Shown piece by piece: positions 39,887 to 48,496 of a DNA stretch of 52,348 nucleotides. Source of the DNA: Microbacteriaceae bacterium (GTDB taxonomy: Bacteria > Actinomycetota > Actinomycetes > Actinomycetales > Microbacteriaceae); contig CANFBG010000003.1 in NCBI GenBank assembly GCA_947444785.1, positions 1-52,348 on the forward strand. Direction: 5' to 3'. Numbering within the stretch: position 1 is the stretch's first letter; every line of letters starts with the position of its first letter. Made by a program: the position numbers and the translations under genes. The notes beneath the pieces were generated by a model. The model saw only the letters and a list, made by a program, of their open reading frames with translations. It was not told the DNA's origin and did not search any database.

Positions 39887-42043
39887 TCAGCCGGTCGGCT
39901 GCGCGTCACCCCGGCCGAGTGTGTCCAGGAGCCACGCGAATTCGTAGGCGATTTCGTGCCAGCGTTCGTAGCGCCCGCTGACCCCGCCGTGTCCGGCGCT
40001 CATCTCGGTCTTCAGCAGCACCGGGGCGCCGACCTCGCGTAGACGAGCCGTCCATTTGGCGGGCTCCACATAGAGCACCCGGGTGTCGTTGAGGCTGGTG
40101 ACCGCGAGAATCGGCGGATAGGCGACATCGGCGCGAACGTTCTCGTAGGGCGAGTAGGAGCGCATGTACGCGTAGACGTCGGCGTCGTGCAGCGGGTCTC
40201 CCCACTCGTCCCACTCGATTACGGTCAGGGGCAGGTCGGGGTCGAGGATCGAGGTCAGGGCATCGACGAAGGGCACCTGGGCCAGGATCCCGGCGAAGCG
40301 GTCGGGTGCCAGGTTGGCCACCGCACCCATGAGCAGCCCACCCGCGCTCCCGCCTTCGGCGACGAGGGTCGCGGCTTCGGCGAGTCCGGCCTCGATCAGA
40401 TGGTCGGCACACGCGACGAAGTCCGTGAACGTGTTCTTCTTGGCCAGCATCTTTCCCTCGTCGTACCACGACCGGCCGAGTTCGCCGCCGCCCCGGATAT
40501 GGGCGATGGCGAAGGTGATGCCGCGTTCAAGAAGCGACAGGCGTGCGACCGAGAAGCCGGGGTCGATCGAGGCCTCGTAGGATCCGTAGCCGTAAAGCAC
40601 CGTGGGTCGGGGCCCATGGGCCAGGGCGTCGCGTCGTCGAACGAGCGAGATCGGGATTCGCGTGCCGTCCGAAGCCGTCGCCCACTCCCGGAACTGCTCA
40701 TAGGCATCCGGGTCGTAGCCGCCCTGCACCGGCTGCTGCTTGAGCAGGGTGAGCTCGCCGGTGTCGAGGGCGTAGTCAAAGACGCTGGAGGGCGTCACGA
40801 ACGAGGTGTAGCCGATGCGCACCGTGGGCTGGTGCCACTCCGGGTTTCCCCCCGTTCCGACCTGGAACAACGGCTCGTCGAAGGACAGTTCTTCGAGCGG
40901 CCCCCAGAGGGCTCTGCCCGCCGCGCCGGACGCATCGAGACGGATTATGCCGACGCGGGTGAGTCCGTCGCGGCGATATTCCAGGGTGAGGTGTGTGGCG
41001 AACGCCTCGACGTCCTCGATCCGCACATCCGTGCTGGCGGCAATCATCACGCGGTGCCTGTCGACGTCGGTCGGATCGTCTGCGGGAGCGTCGATGAGGG
41101 TGAAGTTCAGGGCGCCGTCGTTGTGCAGGATCAACAGTCGGTCCTCACCCCCTAAGACCGCGTGTTCGACGGAGTACTCCACGCCCTCGCGGCGCGGCCA
41201 GACGACGGTGAACTCGCCGGTGGGGTCGGCCGTGTCGAGAAGGTGCGACTCGCTGGTGATCTTGGAGCCGAGATCGATTTCCAGGTACTTCTCGCTCCGG
41301 GTCAGACCGATGCCGATCCAGTACCGGTCATCCGGCTCGTGGAAGACGCTGACGTCGAGGGCCGCGTCGGTTCCGACCTCGTGACGCCAGATGGTGTCTG
41401 GGCGCCAGGAATCATCGACGGTCGGATAGAAGACATATTTGCCACCGGGCGCGAAGGTGGCACCGGGGAAGGTGTTGGGAACCGTATCCGCCAGGTCGAG
41501 CCCGGTGACAAGGTCCCTGATTCTGAGTGTGTATCGCTCGTCGCCGACCGTGTCGACGCTGTAGGCGAGCAGGGTGCCGTCGGTGCTGACGTCGAAGCTG
41601 CCGAGCGAGTAGAAATCGAATCCCTCGGCCTCGACGTTGTCGTCCAGCATGATCTGCTCGTCGGCAGGCGTCGTTCCGGCGACCAGCACCGGAGGAGTCC
41701 AATCGTCATCTCCGGCGATCGGCCTGCGGCAGTGGATGCCGTATTGCTGTCCCTCGATCGTGCGCGAGTAATACCACCACGCACCGCTTCGAACGGGCAC
41801 CGACAGGTCGGTCTCGAGTGTGCGCGCCTTGATCTCGTCGAAGATCGACTGGCGAAGCCCCGCCAGGTGGGCCGTGCTGGCATCGGTGAAGGCGTTCTCG
41901 GCCTCGAGGTACGCGATGACCTCGGGGTTCTCCTTCTCGCGCAGCCACTCGAAGTCGTCCATGAAGACGTCGCCGTGGTGTTCTCTGGCGAGCGGGCGCT
42001 TTGCAGCCTCGGGGGCCTTCGTCTCGGAGGGCTTCTGGGTCAT
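39887..42043 (-). CDS. ptrB: Oligopeptidase B-like S9 family serine peptidase
   Basis: Prolyl-oligopeptidase family, 718 residues: an N-terminal seven-bladed propeller (about 70-420) and a C-terminal alpha/beta-hydrolase domain. The nucleophile is Ser566 in EGGSAGGLLMG; the catalytic Asp is likely in SLNDTRV and the His in AGHGGVSGRY. The acidic stretch WLREKENPEV and the ending match PtrB, which cuts after Arg and Lys in oligopeptides. Cytoplasmic, no signal peptide. Starts 7 nt after the maltokinase stop, same operon. Function with the maltokinase is not obvious. Confidence 0.9.
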   Translation of the reverse strand: MTQKPSETKAPEAAKRPLAREHHGDVFMDDFEWLREKENPEVIAYLEAENAFTDASTAHLAGLRQSIFDEIKARTLETDLSVPVRSGAWWYYSRTIEGQQYGIHCRRPIAGDDDWTPPVLVAGTTPADEQIMLDDNVEAEGFDFYSLGSFDVSTDGTLLAYSVDTVGDERYTLRIRDLVTGLDLADTVPNTFPGATFAPGGKYVFYPTVDDSWRPDTIWRHEVGTDAALDVSVFHEPDDRYWIGIGLTRSEKYLEIDLGSKITSESHLLDTADPTGEFTVVWPRREGVEYSVEHAVLGGEDRLLILHNDGALNFTLIDAPADDPTDVDRHRVMIAASTDVRIEDVEAFATHLTLEYRRDGLTRVGIIRLDASGAAGRALWGPLEELSFDEPLFQVGTGGNPEWHQPTVRIGYTSFVTPSSVFDYALDTGELTLLKQQPVQGGYDPDAYEQFREWATASDGTRIPISLVRRRDALAHGPRPTVLYGYGSYEASIDPGFSVARLSLLERGITFAIAHIRGGGELGRSWYDEGKMLAKKNTFTDFVACADHLIEAGLAEAATLVAEGGSAGGLLMGAVANLAPDRFAGILAQVPFVDALTSILDPDLPLTVIEWDEWGDPLHDADVYAYMRSYSPYENVRADVAYPPILAVTSLNDTRVLYVEPAKWTARLREVGAPVLLKTEMSAGHGGVSGRYERWHEIAYEFAWLLDTLGRGDAQPTG

Positions 42044-42050
42044 GGGCGTC

Positions 42051-43481
42051 TCATTCTTTCGGTTTCACCAGGCGACGGATGGCGGTCAGGGGGATCGGCA
42101 GCCAGGCTGGCCGGTGGCGACTCTCGTAGATGGTCTCGTACAGCGCCTTGTCGAGCTCCAGCGCGGCCATCAGCGTTTCGAAGCGGGTGATGTCAGTGCC
42201 GGACCGACTGCGATACCCGGCCAGGAACGAGCGGCGCGCATTCTCTCCCCAGCCGAGCGATGCCTGACCCTGCTCGTCGCTTCCCCCCACTCTATTCGGC
42301 GCGGCGGCCAGGGCGGCGGCCTGGGCCGCGTAGTCGAGGGAACGAAGCATTCCTGCAAGATCCCGGAGGCAGAGGTCCCTGGTGGATCGATCACCGAGTG
42401 GCTTCAGTGGCTCGCCCTCGAAGTCGAGCAGGAGCCAGCCGCGATCAGCCGACAGAATCACCTGGCCCAGATGGAGATCGCCGTGGATGCGCTGGACCGC
42501 CGGCCACTCGCCGACGGAGGCGGTCTCGATCCCCGCGACCGCGGCGTCTCGAAACGGCAGGAGTTCCGGAACCTCGGCCAGCGCGGTCTCGAGGCGCTTC
42601 CGCATCCCGTCGGTGATCCTGCGGATCGCCGCGGACGATGATTCTTCCGTGCCCATCGTCGCGGCGAGCAGTTCGTGTACCTCGGCCGTGGCCGCGCCCA
42701 AGGAGAAGGCCTGGCCGCTGAAATCCTCGCCGGCCGCAGCGGCTTTCACCGCGAGGCTCCAGCCGTCCTCGGCGTCGGCGATGAACTCCTGCAGGAAGCC
42801 CAGGTGGCCGGAGACCTTCGCCGCCGTGTCGCCGGACTCGCGCGACGACCAGGTTCCGCTGACGTAGCCCAGCAGCTCGGGCACGCGGCGGCACCCTGCG
42901 GCCTTCAGGGCCTGCTGCAGCTCGATGTCGGGGTTCTCGCCCGGAGCCAAGACCCGGAACAGTTTGTAGATGGCAGCCTCCCTGTCGCCGCCCGCGTCGA
43001 GAGTCAGGGTGAGAATCACCGAGGTGTTGGACTGCTCGCCCGGAATGGCGCGGCATCCCAAGACCCGTGAGTGCACTGCGGGTGAGAGTCCGACCCCGGT
43101 GGCGCCGCCCGGGGAGCCGGCCGTCGGCGCCGCGCGGCCATCCGACCCGATCAGTTCCAAAAGAGCCCTTGCGTAGGCCGGGTCCGCGGGGCCGTCGTAG
43201 GCGAAGACGTCACCGTCGCGGCCGCGGATCACGCCCACGAGGGCTGCCGACAGTTGAGGCAGTGCCCTGCGGCGATAGGTCAACGGAACCTGGTAAAGAA
43301 CGGCGGGGACGCGCGAGACATCCTCGATGAAGTGCGTTTCGATCTCCGCCTCGCCCAGGGGATCGATGAGGCGGAACATTCCGATGGGCAGAAGCCGGGC
43401 TCGACTGCCGTTCGCGCGATACCAGCGTTGGCGGCCGACCCAGTCGTCGAAAGCGCCGGGGAGCCCGGTGAGAGCAGCCAT
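42051..43481 (-). CDS. mak: Maltokinase
   Basis: Phosphorylates maltose at C1 to maltose 1-phosphate, the donor used by GlgE to extend alpha-glucans. 476 residues. N-terminal Mak cap (WVGRQRWYRANG, VPAVLYQVPLTYR), P-loop-like IPGEQSNTSVIL, then the kinase core: RIHGDLHLGQV (His333-Gly-Asp335-Leu-His337), LLDFEGEPLKPLGDRSTRD and LRDLAGMLRSLDYA, all typical of mycobacterial Mak/Pep2. treS, glgE or glgB, its usual partners, are not in the window. ATG 43481 stands 6 nt behind TAGTCT. Confidence 0.92.
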   Translation of the reverse strand: MAALTGLPGAFDDWVGRQRWYRANGSRARLLPIGMFRLIDPLGEAEIETHFIEDVSRVPAVLYQVPLTYRRRALPQLSAALVGVIRGRDGDVFAYDGPADPAYARALLELIGSDGRAAPTAGSPGGATGVGLSPAVHSRVLGCRAIPGEQSNTSVILTLTLDAGGDREAAIYKLFRVLAPGENPDIELQQALKAAGCRRVPELLGYVSGTWSSRESGDTAAKVSGHLGFLQEFIADAEDGWSLAVKAAAAGEDFSGQAFSLGAATAEVHELLAATMGTEESSSAAIRRITDGMRKRLETALAEVPELLPFRDAAVAGIETASVGEWPAVQRIHGDLHLGQVILSADRGWLLLDFEGEPLKPLGDRSTRDLCLRDLAGMLRSLDYAAQAAALAAAPNRVGGSDEQGQASLGWGENARRSFLAGYRSRSGTDITRFETLMAALELDKALYETIYESRHRPAWLPIPLTAIRRLVKPKE

Positions 43482-43487
43482 GGCCCG

Positions 43488-43493
43488 AGACTA
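43488..43493 (-). promoter_or_regulatory. -10 box of mak (TAGTCT)
   Basis: On the minus strand TAGTCT, 6 nt, ATG 43481; leaderless arrangement. Confidence 0.5.
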
Positions 43494-43533
43494 CGTCGCG
43501 CAGTGGCAAATGACCTGCCCTCGGCTCCCGAAA

Positions 43534-43544
43534 TAGGCTAGACA
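43534..43544 (+). promoter_or_regulatory. -10 region of the CYTH-CHAD gene (TAGGCT / TAGACA)
   Basis: TAGGCT (43534-43539) lies 11 nt and TAGACA (43539-43544) 6 nt before ATG 43551; AGGAGG stands between, so a short leader with a Shine-Dalgarno is likely. Confidence 0.4.
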
Positions 43545-43550
43545 GGAGGC

Positions 43551-45155
43551 ATGGATCCCGCCGTTTCGCTTGAGATCGAACGTAAATATGACGTAGTCGA
43601 GGGTTCTGCCGCCCCACAGGTCGCGGGGACTCACCCGATCACCGCCCAGGATGCGCCGGCGGTCGCCGAGCTCCGGGCGACCTATTTCGACACCGACAGG
43701 GGGGACCTGGCCGCGGCGAAGATCACCCTTCGCCAGCGGGTCGGCGGTCACGACGAGGGCTGGCACGTGAAGATGCCCGCCAGCATGGGCCGAACCGAGC
43801 TGCACTGGCCGTTGGGAGAGATCGGGACCCAGGTGCCCGGGGTCGTCGCCGACGCCGTGCGCGTGCATATCAGGGACCGGGATCTGAACCCCATCGCCCG
43901 GCTCGCTACCCACCGAAGCACCCATGTGCTGCGAGGTGCAGGCAACGTTGCGCTGGCGGAGTTCTGCGACGATGAGGTCTCCGCCGAGAACCTGCGAGAC
44001 GGTCGCCGGCGGCAGTGGCGAGAATGGGAGGTCGAGCTGCTTCCCGATGCCGTGGCCCAGGGCCTGGATTCCGAGACGCTCCTCGACGCAATCGAACGGG
44101 CCCTCACCGGGGCCGGGGCCCTGCCTGCCCGAAGTGTGTCCAAGCTGGCCCGGGCCATGGGGAACGAATTCTCCGGCGCGGCGGCGGGCGGCGCTGGCGG
44201 TCCGGACGGTCCGGACGGTCCGGACGGTTCGGACGGTTCGGACGGCACGGTCGCCATGGTCGCCACCGAGACATCAACGGCGCTTCAGGCGCTCCGCTCG
44301 ATTCTCACCGGGCTGGTTGCCGCCCTGAAGGTTCAAGATCCTCGGGTCCGGCGAGACGAGAACGACTCCGTCCACTCGATGCGGGTCGTCGTTCGCAAGC
44401 TTCGAAGCATCCTCCGGACCTATCGGGCCGTTCTCGACCGCGAGACGGTGGACTCGCTTCGGCAGCGACTTCGAGACTTCGGCACCGGCCTGGGCGCAGC
44501 CAGGGACTCGGAGGTGCGGCGCGACCGGGCGCTGGAACATCTCGAGCACGCAGGCACGGATATCGTGGCGGGCCTGAAAAGGGTGGCAGACCGCTTCAGC
44601 CTCGCCTACGCACAGGCTCACGAACAGACGGCGAAGATTCTTGACTCTGCCGAGTACTTCCGCCTGCTGGATGACCTGGACCTGATCTGCCGTGATCCCA
44701 TTCCCGGGAAGCGTGCCCTGAAGGATTCGCGCGACGAACTCAGCCGGGGCATTCAGCTCGATCTCGGCCGCCTCAAGGACACGGCCGCCCAGAGTGAGCA
44801 GCAGGAGGCCAAGGCAGGGGCCCGGCTCGCGCTCCGCCATGAGGTCAGGAAGGCGGCACGACGACTGCGCTACTCGGCGGAGGCCGCCAACGCATTCGAT
44901 CCGAGCGCATTCGGGCGCAAGACCCTGGACCTCGCCTCACTGGGGCACTCGATCCAGAGCGAACTGGGTGACCAGCGGGACAGCGAACTCTTCGCGGCAC
45001 TCCTTCGCGCCGAGGCTGCCGACTCGTATCCCGACGAGAGGAAGGCCCTGAAACGGGCCCGGGCCATCGAGAAGGATCGCTCCTCGAGCGCGCTGGCCAA
45101 GTACCGAGAGTCTCTCCGGATTCTCGCCAGGACGAAGCGGCACCTCGACCGCTGA
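43551..45155 (+). CDS. CYTH and CHAD domain protein
   Basis: 534 residues. N-terminal CYTH (triphosphate tunnel) domain, about 5-205, with EIERKY, YFDTDRGDL, TLRQRVGG, WHVKMPA and REWEVEL; members hydrolyse inorganic triphosphate or similar. After a Gly/Pro/Asp/Ser linker (222-240) comes a CHAD helical domain (about 245-530) with VHSMRVVVRKLRSILRTY and LRHEVRKAARRLRYSAE, whose conserved His/Arg/Lys bind polyphosphate. The combination suggests a polyphosphate-related role. AGGAGG precedes ATG. Complete; no transferred look. Confidence 0.92.
   Translation: MDPAVSLEIERKYDVVEGSAAPQVAGTHPITAQDAPAVAELRATYFDTDRGDLAAAKITLRQRVGGHDEGWHVKMPASMGRTELHWPLGEIGTQVPGVVADAVRVHIRDRDLNPIARLATHRSTHVLRGAGNVALAEFCDDEVSAENLRDGRRRQWREWEVELLPDAVAQGLDSETLLDAIERALTGAGALPARSVSKLARAMGNEFSGAAAGGAGGPDGPDGPDGSDGSDGTVAMVATETSTALQALRSILTGLVAALKVQDPRVRRDENDSVHSMRVVVRKLRSILRTYRAVLDRETVDSLRQRLRDFGTGLGAARDSEVRRDRALEHLEHAGTDIVAGLKRVADRFSLAYAQAHEQTAKILDSAEYFRLLDDLDLICRDPIPGKRALKDSRDELSRGIQLDLGRLKDTAAQSEQQEAKAGARLALRHEVRKAARRLRYSAEAANAFDPSAFGRKTLDLASLGHSIQSELGDQRDSELFAALLRAEAADSYPDERKALKRARAIEKDRSSSALAKYRESLRILARTKRHLDR
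44199..44243 (+). repeat. Five 9-nt tandem repeats GGTCCGGAC/GGTTCGGAC in the CYTH-CHAD linker
   Basis: Three perfect GGTCCGGAC copies (44199-44225) followed by two GGTTCGGAC copies (44226-44243) encode GPD and GSD units of the interdomain linker. A repeat of this kind can change in number and alter linker length. Confidence 0.9.
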
Positions 45156-45165
45156 AAACCGTGAA

Positions 45166-45903
45166 TCAGTGCATGTCCCAGTTGGGGACGATCGCGTAGG
45201 AATCGTCGACCAGGCCGCGGCGCAGGAATGTGATCGTGTCGAGGAGTCGCTCGGGTGCCGATCGCACGCTGCGCGGCGAGGTGACCCAGTCACGCTCCTT
45301 GCCGAGGTACTCGATGATTCGTGCCGGACTGCCCGCATCCTTGAGCCCCTCGAGCACGGCAACCGACGGGTGACGGCCGATCTTGGGCCGGGACACCTGC
45401 AGCAGCACGGTGGGCAGCGTCGGTGGAACGCCGCCTGAGAACGCTGCGACGGTGGGGGAGACCATGACGAGCCGCGTGGGAGATGTGGACGATGCCAGGC
45501 CCGTGGCCAGGGGAGCGAAACTGGCCAGGGCCGCATCCGCTCCAGCCCCACTGCCGAGAACCGCGATGCGCTCGACCGAGGCCCCGACCGAACCCGCGTA
45601 GGTGCCGGCCCAGTCAAGAATCAGGTTGGAATCGACTGCCGACTTCGGTCTGACCTCGAGGACGATTCCTGAGATGGCCGCCGCCAGCCATGAGGAGATC
45701 CATTCGCCGCTCTTCTTGCCGCTTGCGGCATCCGGGAAGAACAGCACCAGCGGCAGATCGGCGCCCCGGGCGGCGCGGTAGCTGCGCACATTCAGGCTGG
45801 TGTCCGCCAGTGCGACGCTCGAATCGGTGATCTCGACCCCGGGGGCACGGCGGCCCTTGAAGCTGCTTGACTCGACATCGATCCCGTCGGTGGTCTCGTT
45901 CAT
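45166..45903 (-). CDS. Alpha/beta-hydrolase-like protein without a clear nucleophile, unknown function
   Basis: 245 residues. Order of elements as in an alpha/beta hydrolase: LPLVLFFPDAASGKKSGEW (oxyanion region), IAVLGSGAGADAALASFAPLA in the place of the nucleophile elbow, LVMVSPTVAAF, then VLLQVSRPKIGRHP and a C-terminal helix. The elbow reads GSGAG, so the GxSxG serine is replaced by Gly, though the preceding Ser could be misaligned. Activity is doubtful. Start taken at ATG 45903 with upstream GAGAG; the longer ATG at 45960 is possible. An inverted repeat ACAGCG...CGCTGT (45928-45953) lies upstream. Confidence 0.6.
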   Translation of the reverse strand: MNETTDGIDVESSSFKGRRAPGVEITDSSVALADTSLNVRSYRAARGADLPLVLFFPDAASGKKSGEWISSWLAAAISGIVLEVRPKSAVDSNLILDWAGTYAGSVGASVERIAVLGSGAGADAALASFAPLATGLASSTSPTRLVMVSPTVAAFSGGVPPTLPTVLLQVSRPKIGRHPSVAVLEGLKDAGSPARIIEYLGKERDWVTSPRSVRSAPERLLDTITFLRRGLVDDSYAIVPNWDMH

Positions 45904-45927
45904 GGCTGCACTCTCTCGTCGGGCCCC

Positions 45928-45953
45928 ACAGCGAAGGAGAAATAAAACGCTGT
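45928..45953. promoter_or_regulatory. Inverted repeat ACAGCG-14-CGCTGT between divergent genes
   Basis: 6-bp arms at 45928-45933 and 45948-45953 around an A-rich centre (AAGGAGAAATAAAA), in the 93-bp region between the alpha/beta-hydrolase-like gene and the aldo/keto reductase. A -10-like TTTTAT lies in the centre on the minus strand. Possible operator. Confidence 0.3.
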
Positions 45954-45984
45954 CCCCCAAGCGACAAGATTACTGTGCGCGTCA

Positions 45985-45990
45985 TAGGCT
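45985..45990 (+). promoter_or_regulatory. -10 box of the aldo/keto reductase (TAGGCT)
   Basis: TAGGCT, 6 nt, ATG 45997. Confidence 0.55.
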
Positions 45991-45996
45991 CGTTCC

Positions 45997-46836
45997 ATGA
46001 CCTTGATCCCGAACTATCGACTGAACGACGGACACGAGATCCCCGCGATCGGATTCGGCACCTATCCCCTGACGGGAGACGACGGGGCCACGGCGATTGG
46101 CACCGCCATCGACGCCGGCTACCGGCTGTTGGACACCGCAGTCAACTACGGCAACGAGGATGCCGTGGGTCGCGCGATCGCCGCCTCCGGAATCAGCCCC
46201 GACTCTTTCTCCATCACCACGAAGCTTCCCGGCCGGCACCACGGACGAGACGCGACCGTGGCCTCACTGGAAGCGTCACTGGCAGCCCTCGGCGTCGACA
46301 CGATCGCCCTCTACCTGATCCACTGGCCGAACCCGAGTGTGAATCGCTTCGTCGAGAGCTTCGATGCCATGATCGGGCTCCAGGACCGGGGGCTCGTGGC
46401 TTCCGTCGGGGTCTCGAACTTCACGATCGAGTTCCTCACCCGGCTGAAGAACGAGACCGGCGTGTTTCCCGCGGTCAACCAGATCGAGCTGCACCCCTAC
46501 TTCCCGCAGACCGAGCTGCTGGAATTCCATGCGGCCAACGGCATCCGCACCGAGAGCTGGAGCCCGCTGGGCAAGGCCTCGGATGTGAAGAGCACCGAGG
46601 CGGTCACCTCTGCTGCATCAGCGCACGGGGTCACCCCCGCGCAGGCGATTCTGCGCTGGCACGTGCAGCTGGGCTCGATCCCGCTGCCGAAGTCGGCCGA
46701 CCCTGCGCGCCAGCGCGAGAACCTCGACGTGTTCGGCTTTGAGCTCACCGACGTTCAGATGGCGGCAATTACCGCCCTGGGGCGAGCCGACGGCAGGCTG
46801 TTCGACGGCGATCCGCTGACGCACGAGGAACAATAG
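45997..46836 (+). CDS. Aldo/keto reductase
   Basis: NADPH-dependent oxidoreductase (AKR5-like, DkgA/2,5-diketo-gluconate reductase type), 279 residues. (beta/alpha)8 barrel with catalytic tetrad Asp46 and Tyr51 (LLDTAVNYGNE), Lys76 (ITTKLPG) and His109 (LIHWPNP). Later GVSNFTIEFL, VNQIELHPYF, SWSPLGKA and the cofactor segment IPLPKSADPARQRENL. Substrates of this group are broad small aldehydes and ketones. Leaderless start. It precedes aspA with 28 nt between stop and leader frame but aspA has its own promoter. Confidence 0.92.
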   Translation: MTLIPNYRLNDGHEIPAIGFGTYPLTGDDGATAIGTAIDAGYRLLDTAVNYGNEDAVGRAIAASGISPDSFSITTKLPGRHHGRDATVASLEASLAALGVDTIALYLIHWPNPSVNRFVESFDAMIGLQDRGLVASVGVSNFTIEFLTRLKNETGVFPAVNQIELHPYFPQTELLEFHAANGIRTESWSPLGKASDVKSTEAVTSAASAHGVTPAQAILRWHVQLGSIPLPKSADPARQRENLDVFGFELTDVQMAAITALGRADGRLFDGDPLTHEEQ

Positions 46837-46848
46837 CCAGTTCAGCGG

Positions 46849-46854
46849 TAGATT
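46849..46854 (+). promoter_or_regulatory. -10 box of the aspA transcript (TAGATT)
   Basis: TAGATT, 9 nt, then GTG 46864 of a 14-codon leader frame. The predicted transcript begins about 45 nt before aspA. Confidence 0.45.
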
Positions 46855-46863
46855 GGGGAACCT

Positions 46864-46908
46864 GTGAGCAACAAGCTGCAGATGAGGCAAGGGAGCCCCC
46901 ACAAGTGA
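46864..46908 (+). CDS. 14-residue leader peptide overlapping the aspA start
   Basis: GTG 46864 to TGA 46906: MSNKLQMRQGSPHK. The stop overlaps the GTG of aspA (GTGA), the arrangement for termination-reinitiation. It starts at or next to the predicted transcription start. Same length as the leader of the Stealth gene. Translation not shown. Confidence 0.4.
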   Translation: MSNKLQMRQGSPHK

Positions 46909-48494
46909 TCATTCCCGAGCGTTCGAGCGATGGAACGTCCCCCGAGTCGAAGGTGACGGCGCCGACCACGGCCGCCGAGCGCCTCGCCGCCCAGACGACA
47001 GCCGAGACGGCACTGCGCCCCTCGACGGCGACGAATTTCCGAACGGAGACCGACTCGCTCGGCAGCGTGGATATTCCGGTCGAGGCGTACTGGGGGGTGC
47101 ATACCGCGAGGGCGCTGGAGAACTTTCCGATCAGTCGCCGACCCATCTCGGTGTACCCCGACCTGATCGACGCCCTCGTCATCGTCAAGGAGGCGGCCGC
47201 CCGGGCGAATGTCGAGATCGGTGTCCTCACGCCGGAGAAGGGCGCCTGGATCGAAGCCGCCTGCGAGCTGATCCGCACGGGTGCGCATCACGACCAGTTC
47301 GTCGTCGGCGTCATCCAGGGCGGGGCCGGCACCTCGACCAACATGAACACCAACGAGGTCATCACGAACGTCGCCCTCGAGCTCGCGGGCTACGCCAAGG
47401 GTCGGTACGACGTGTTGCACCCGCTCGACGACGTCAACCGCAGCCAGAGCACGAACGACACCTACCCGACCTCGGTGAAGCTGGCGCTCTGCTTCTCGAT
47501 CGAGCGACTGCTGTACGAGCACGCCCTGCTGCGGGACTCGTTCGGCGCCAAGGGCGAGGAGTTCGCCGATGTGCTGAAGATCGGCCGCACGCAGATGCAG
47601 GATGCCGTGCCGATGACGCTCGGCCAGGAGTTCCATGGCTTCGCCACCACGCTGACCGAGGACCTGGACCGCCTCCGGGAGACCATTCCACTGCTCGGCG
47701 AGATCAACCTCGGGGCGACCGCGATCGGCACGGGCATCACGGCCGACCCGCGGTACGCGGCATCCGTCTGTCTGCACTTGAGCGCACTCACCGGTTACAC
47801 CCACATCACCGCGGCCGACCTGATCGAGGCGACCAGCGACGTCGGGGTCTTCATGCAGCTGTCCGGCGTGCTGAAGCGGGCCGCCATCAAGCTGTCCAAG
47901 ATCTGCAACGACCTGCGGCTGCTCTCCAGCGGCCCCCAGGCCGGCCTCGGCGAGATCAACTTGCCCGCCCGCCAGGCGGGTTCGAGCATCATGCCCGGCA
48001 AGGTCAACCCGGTGATCCCGGAGGTCGTGAACCAGATTGCGTTCTCGGTCGCCGGTGCCGACCTCACCGTCACGATGGCGGCCGAGGGCGGCCAGTTGCA
48101 GCTGAACGCGTTCGAGCCGGTGATCGCCCACTCCCTGCTGCAGAGCCTCGCGTGGATGCGCCAGGGCTGCCGCACGCTGCGCATCAACTGCGTCGACGGC
48201 ATCACGGCCAATCACGATCACCTGCACGACATGGTCTCCACGTCCATCGGTGTTGTGACGGCGCTCACCCCGTATATCGGCTACACGGCGGCCTCCTCGT
48301 TGGCTCACACGGCACTGTTGACCAAGCGCAACATCGCCGATCTCGTCGTGGAGGCGGGCCTGATGCCCCGCGACCGGGTGATGAAGCTGCTGTCACCGGC
48401 GCGACTCTCGGGGCTGGAGACCGCAACCGCGTCGATCACGATCATCGATCTGGCCGACGAGACTCCTCAGTCGGCGGAGACGACGGAGTCGTAG
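46905..48494 (+). CDS. aspA: Aspartate ammonia-lyase
   Basis: Reversible deamination of L-aspartate to fumarate and ammonia. 529 residues. FRTETDSLGSVDIPVEAYWG opens the family core at about residue 45; GGAGTSTNMNTNEV, NRSQSTNDTYPT and GSSIMPGKVNP (359-369, flexible catalytic loop) are the fumarase/aspartase signatures, and the QMQDAVPMTLGQE segment with N-terminal GSVDIP favours aspartase over fumarase. A polar extension of about 45 residues precedes the core, absent from most relatives. GTG 46905 is the only start that fits the coupling. The FAD protein gene follows 2 nt after the stop. Confidence 0.93.
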   Translation: MIIPERSSDGTSPESKVTAPTTAAERLAAQTTAETALRPSTATNFRTETDSLGSVDIPVEAYWGVHTARALENFPISRRPISVYPDLIDALVIVKEAAARANVEIGVLTPEKGAWIEAACELIRTGAHHDQFVVGVIQGGAGTSTNMNTNEVITNVALELAGYAKGRYDVLHPLDDVNRSQSTNDTYPTSVKLALCFSIERLLYEHALLRDSFGAKGEEFADVLKIGRTQMQDAVPMTLGQEFHGFATTLTEDLDRLRETIPLLGEINLGATAIGTGITADPRYAASVCLHLSALTGYTHITAADLIEATSDVGVFMQLSGVLKRAAIKLSKICNDLRLLSSGPQAGLGEINLPARQAGSSIMPGKVNPVIPEVVNQIAFSVAGADLTVTMAAEGGQLQLNAFEPVIAHSLLQSLAWMRQGCRTLRINCVDGITANHDHLHDMVSTSIGVVTALTPYIGYTAASSLAHTALLTKRNIADLVVEAGLMPRDRVMKLLSPARLSGLETATASITIIDLADETPQSAETTES

Positions 48495-48496
48495 AG

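Noticed and set aside
46842-48308. 488-codon minus-strand frame over aspA
   Set aside because: Antisense to aspA, no recognisable motif or start signal.
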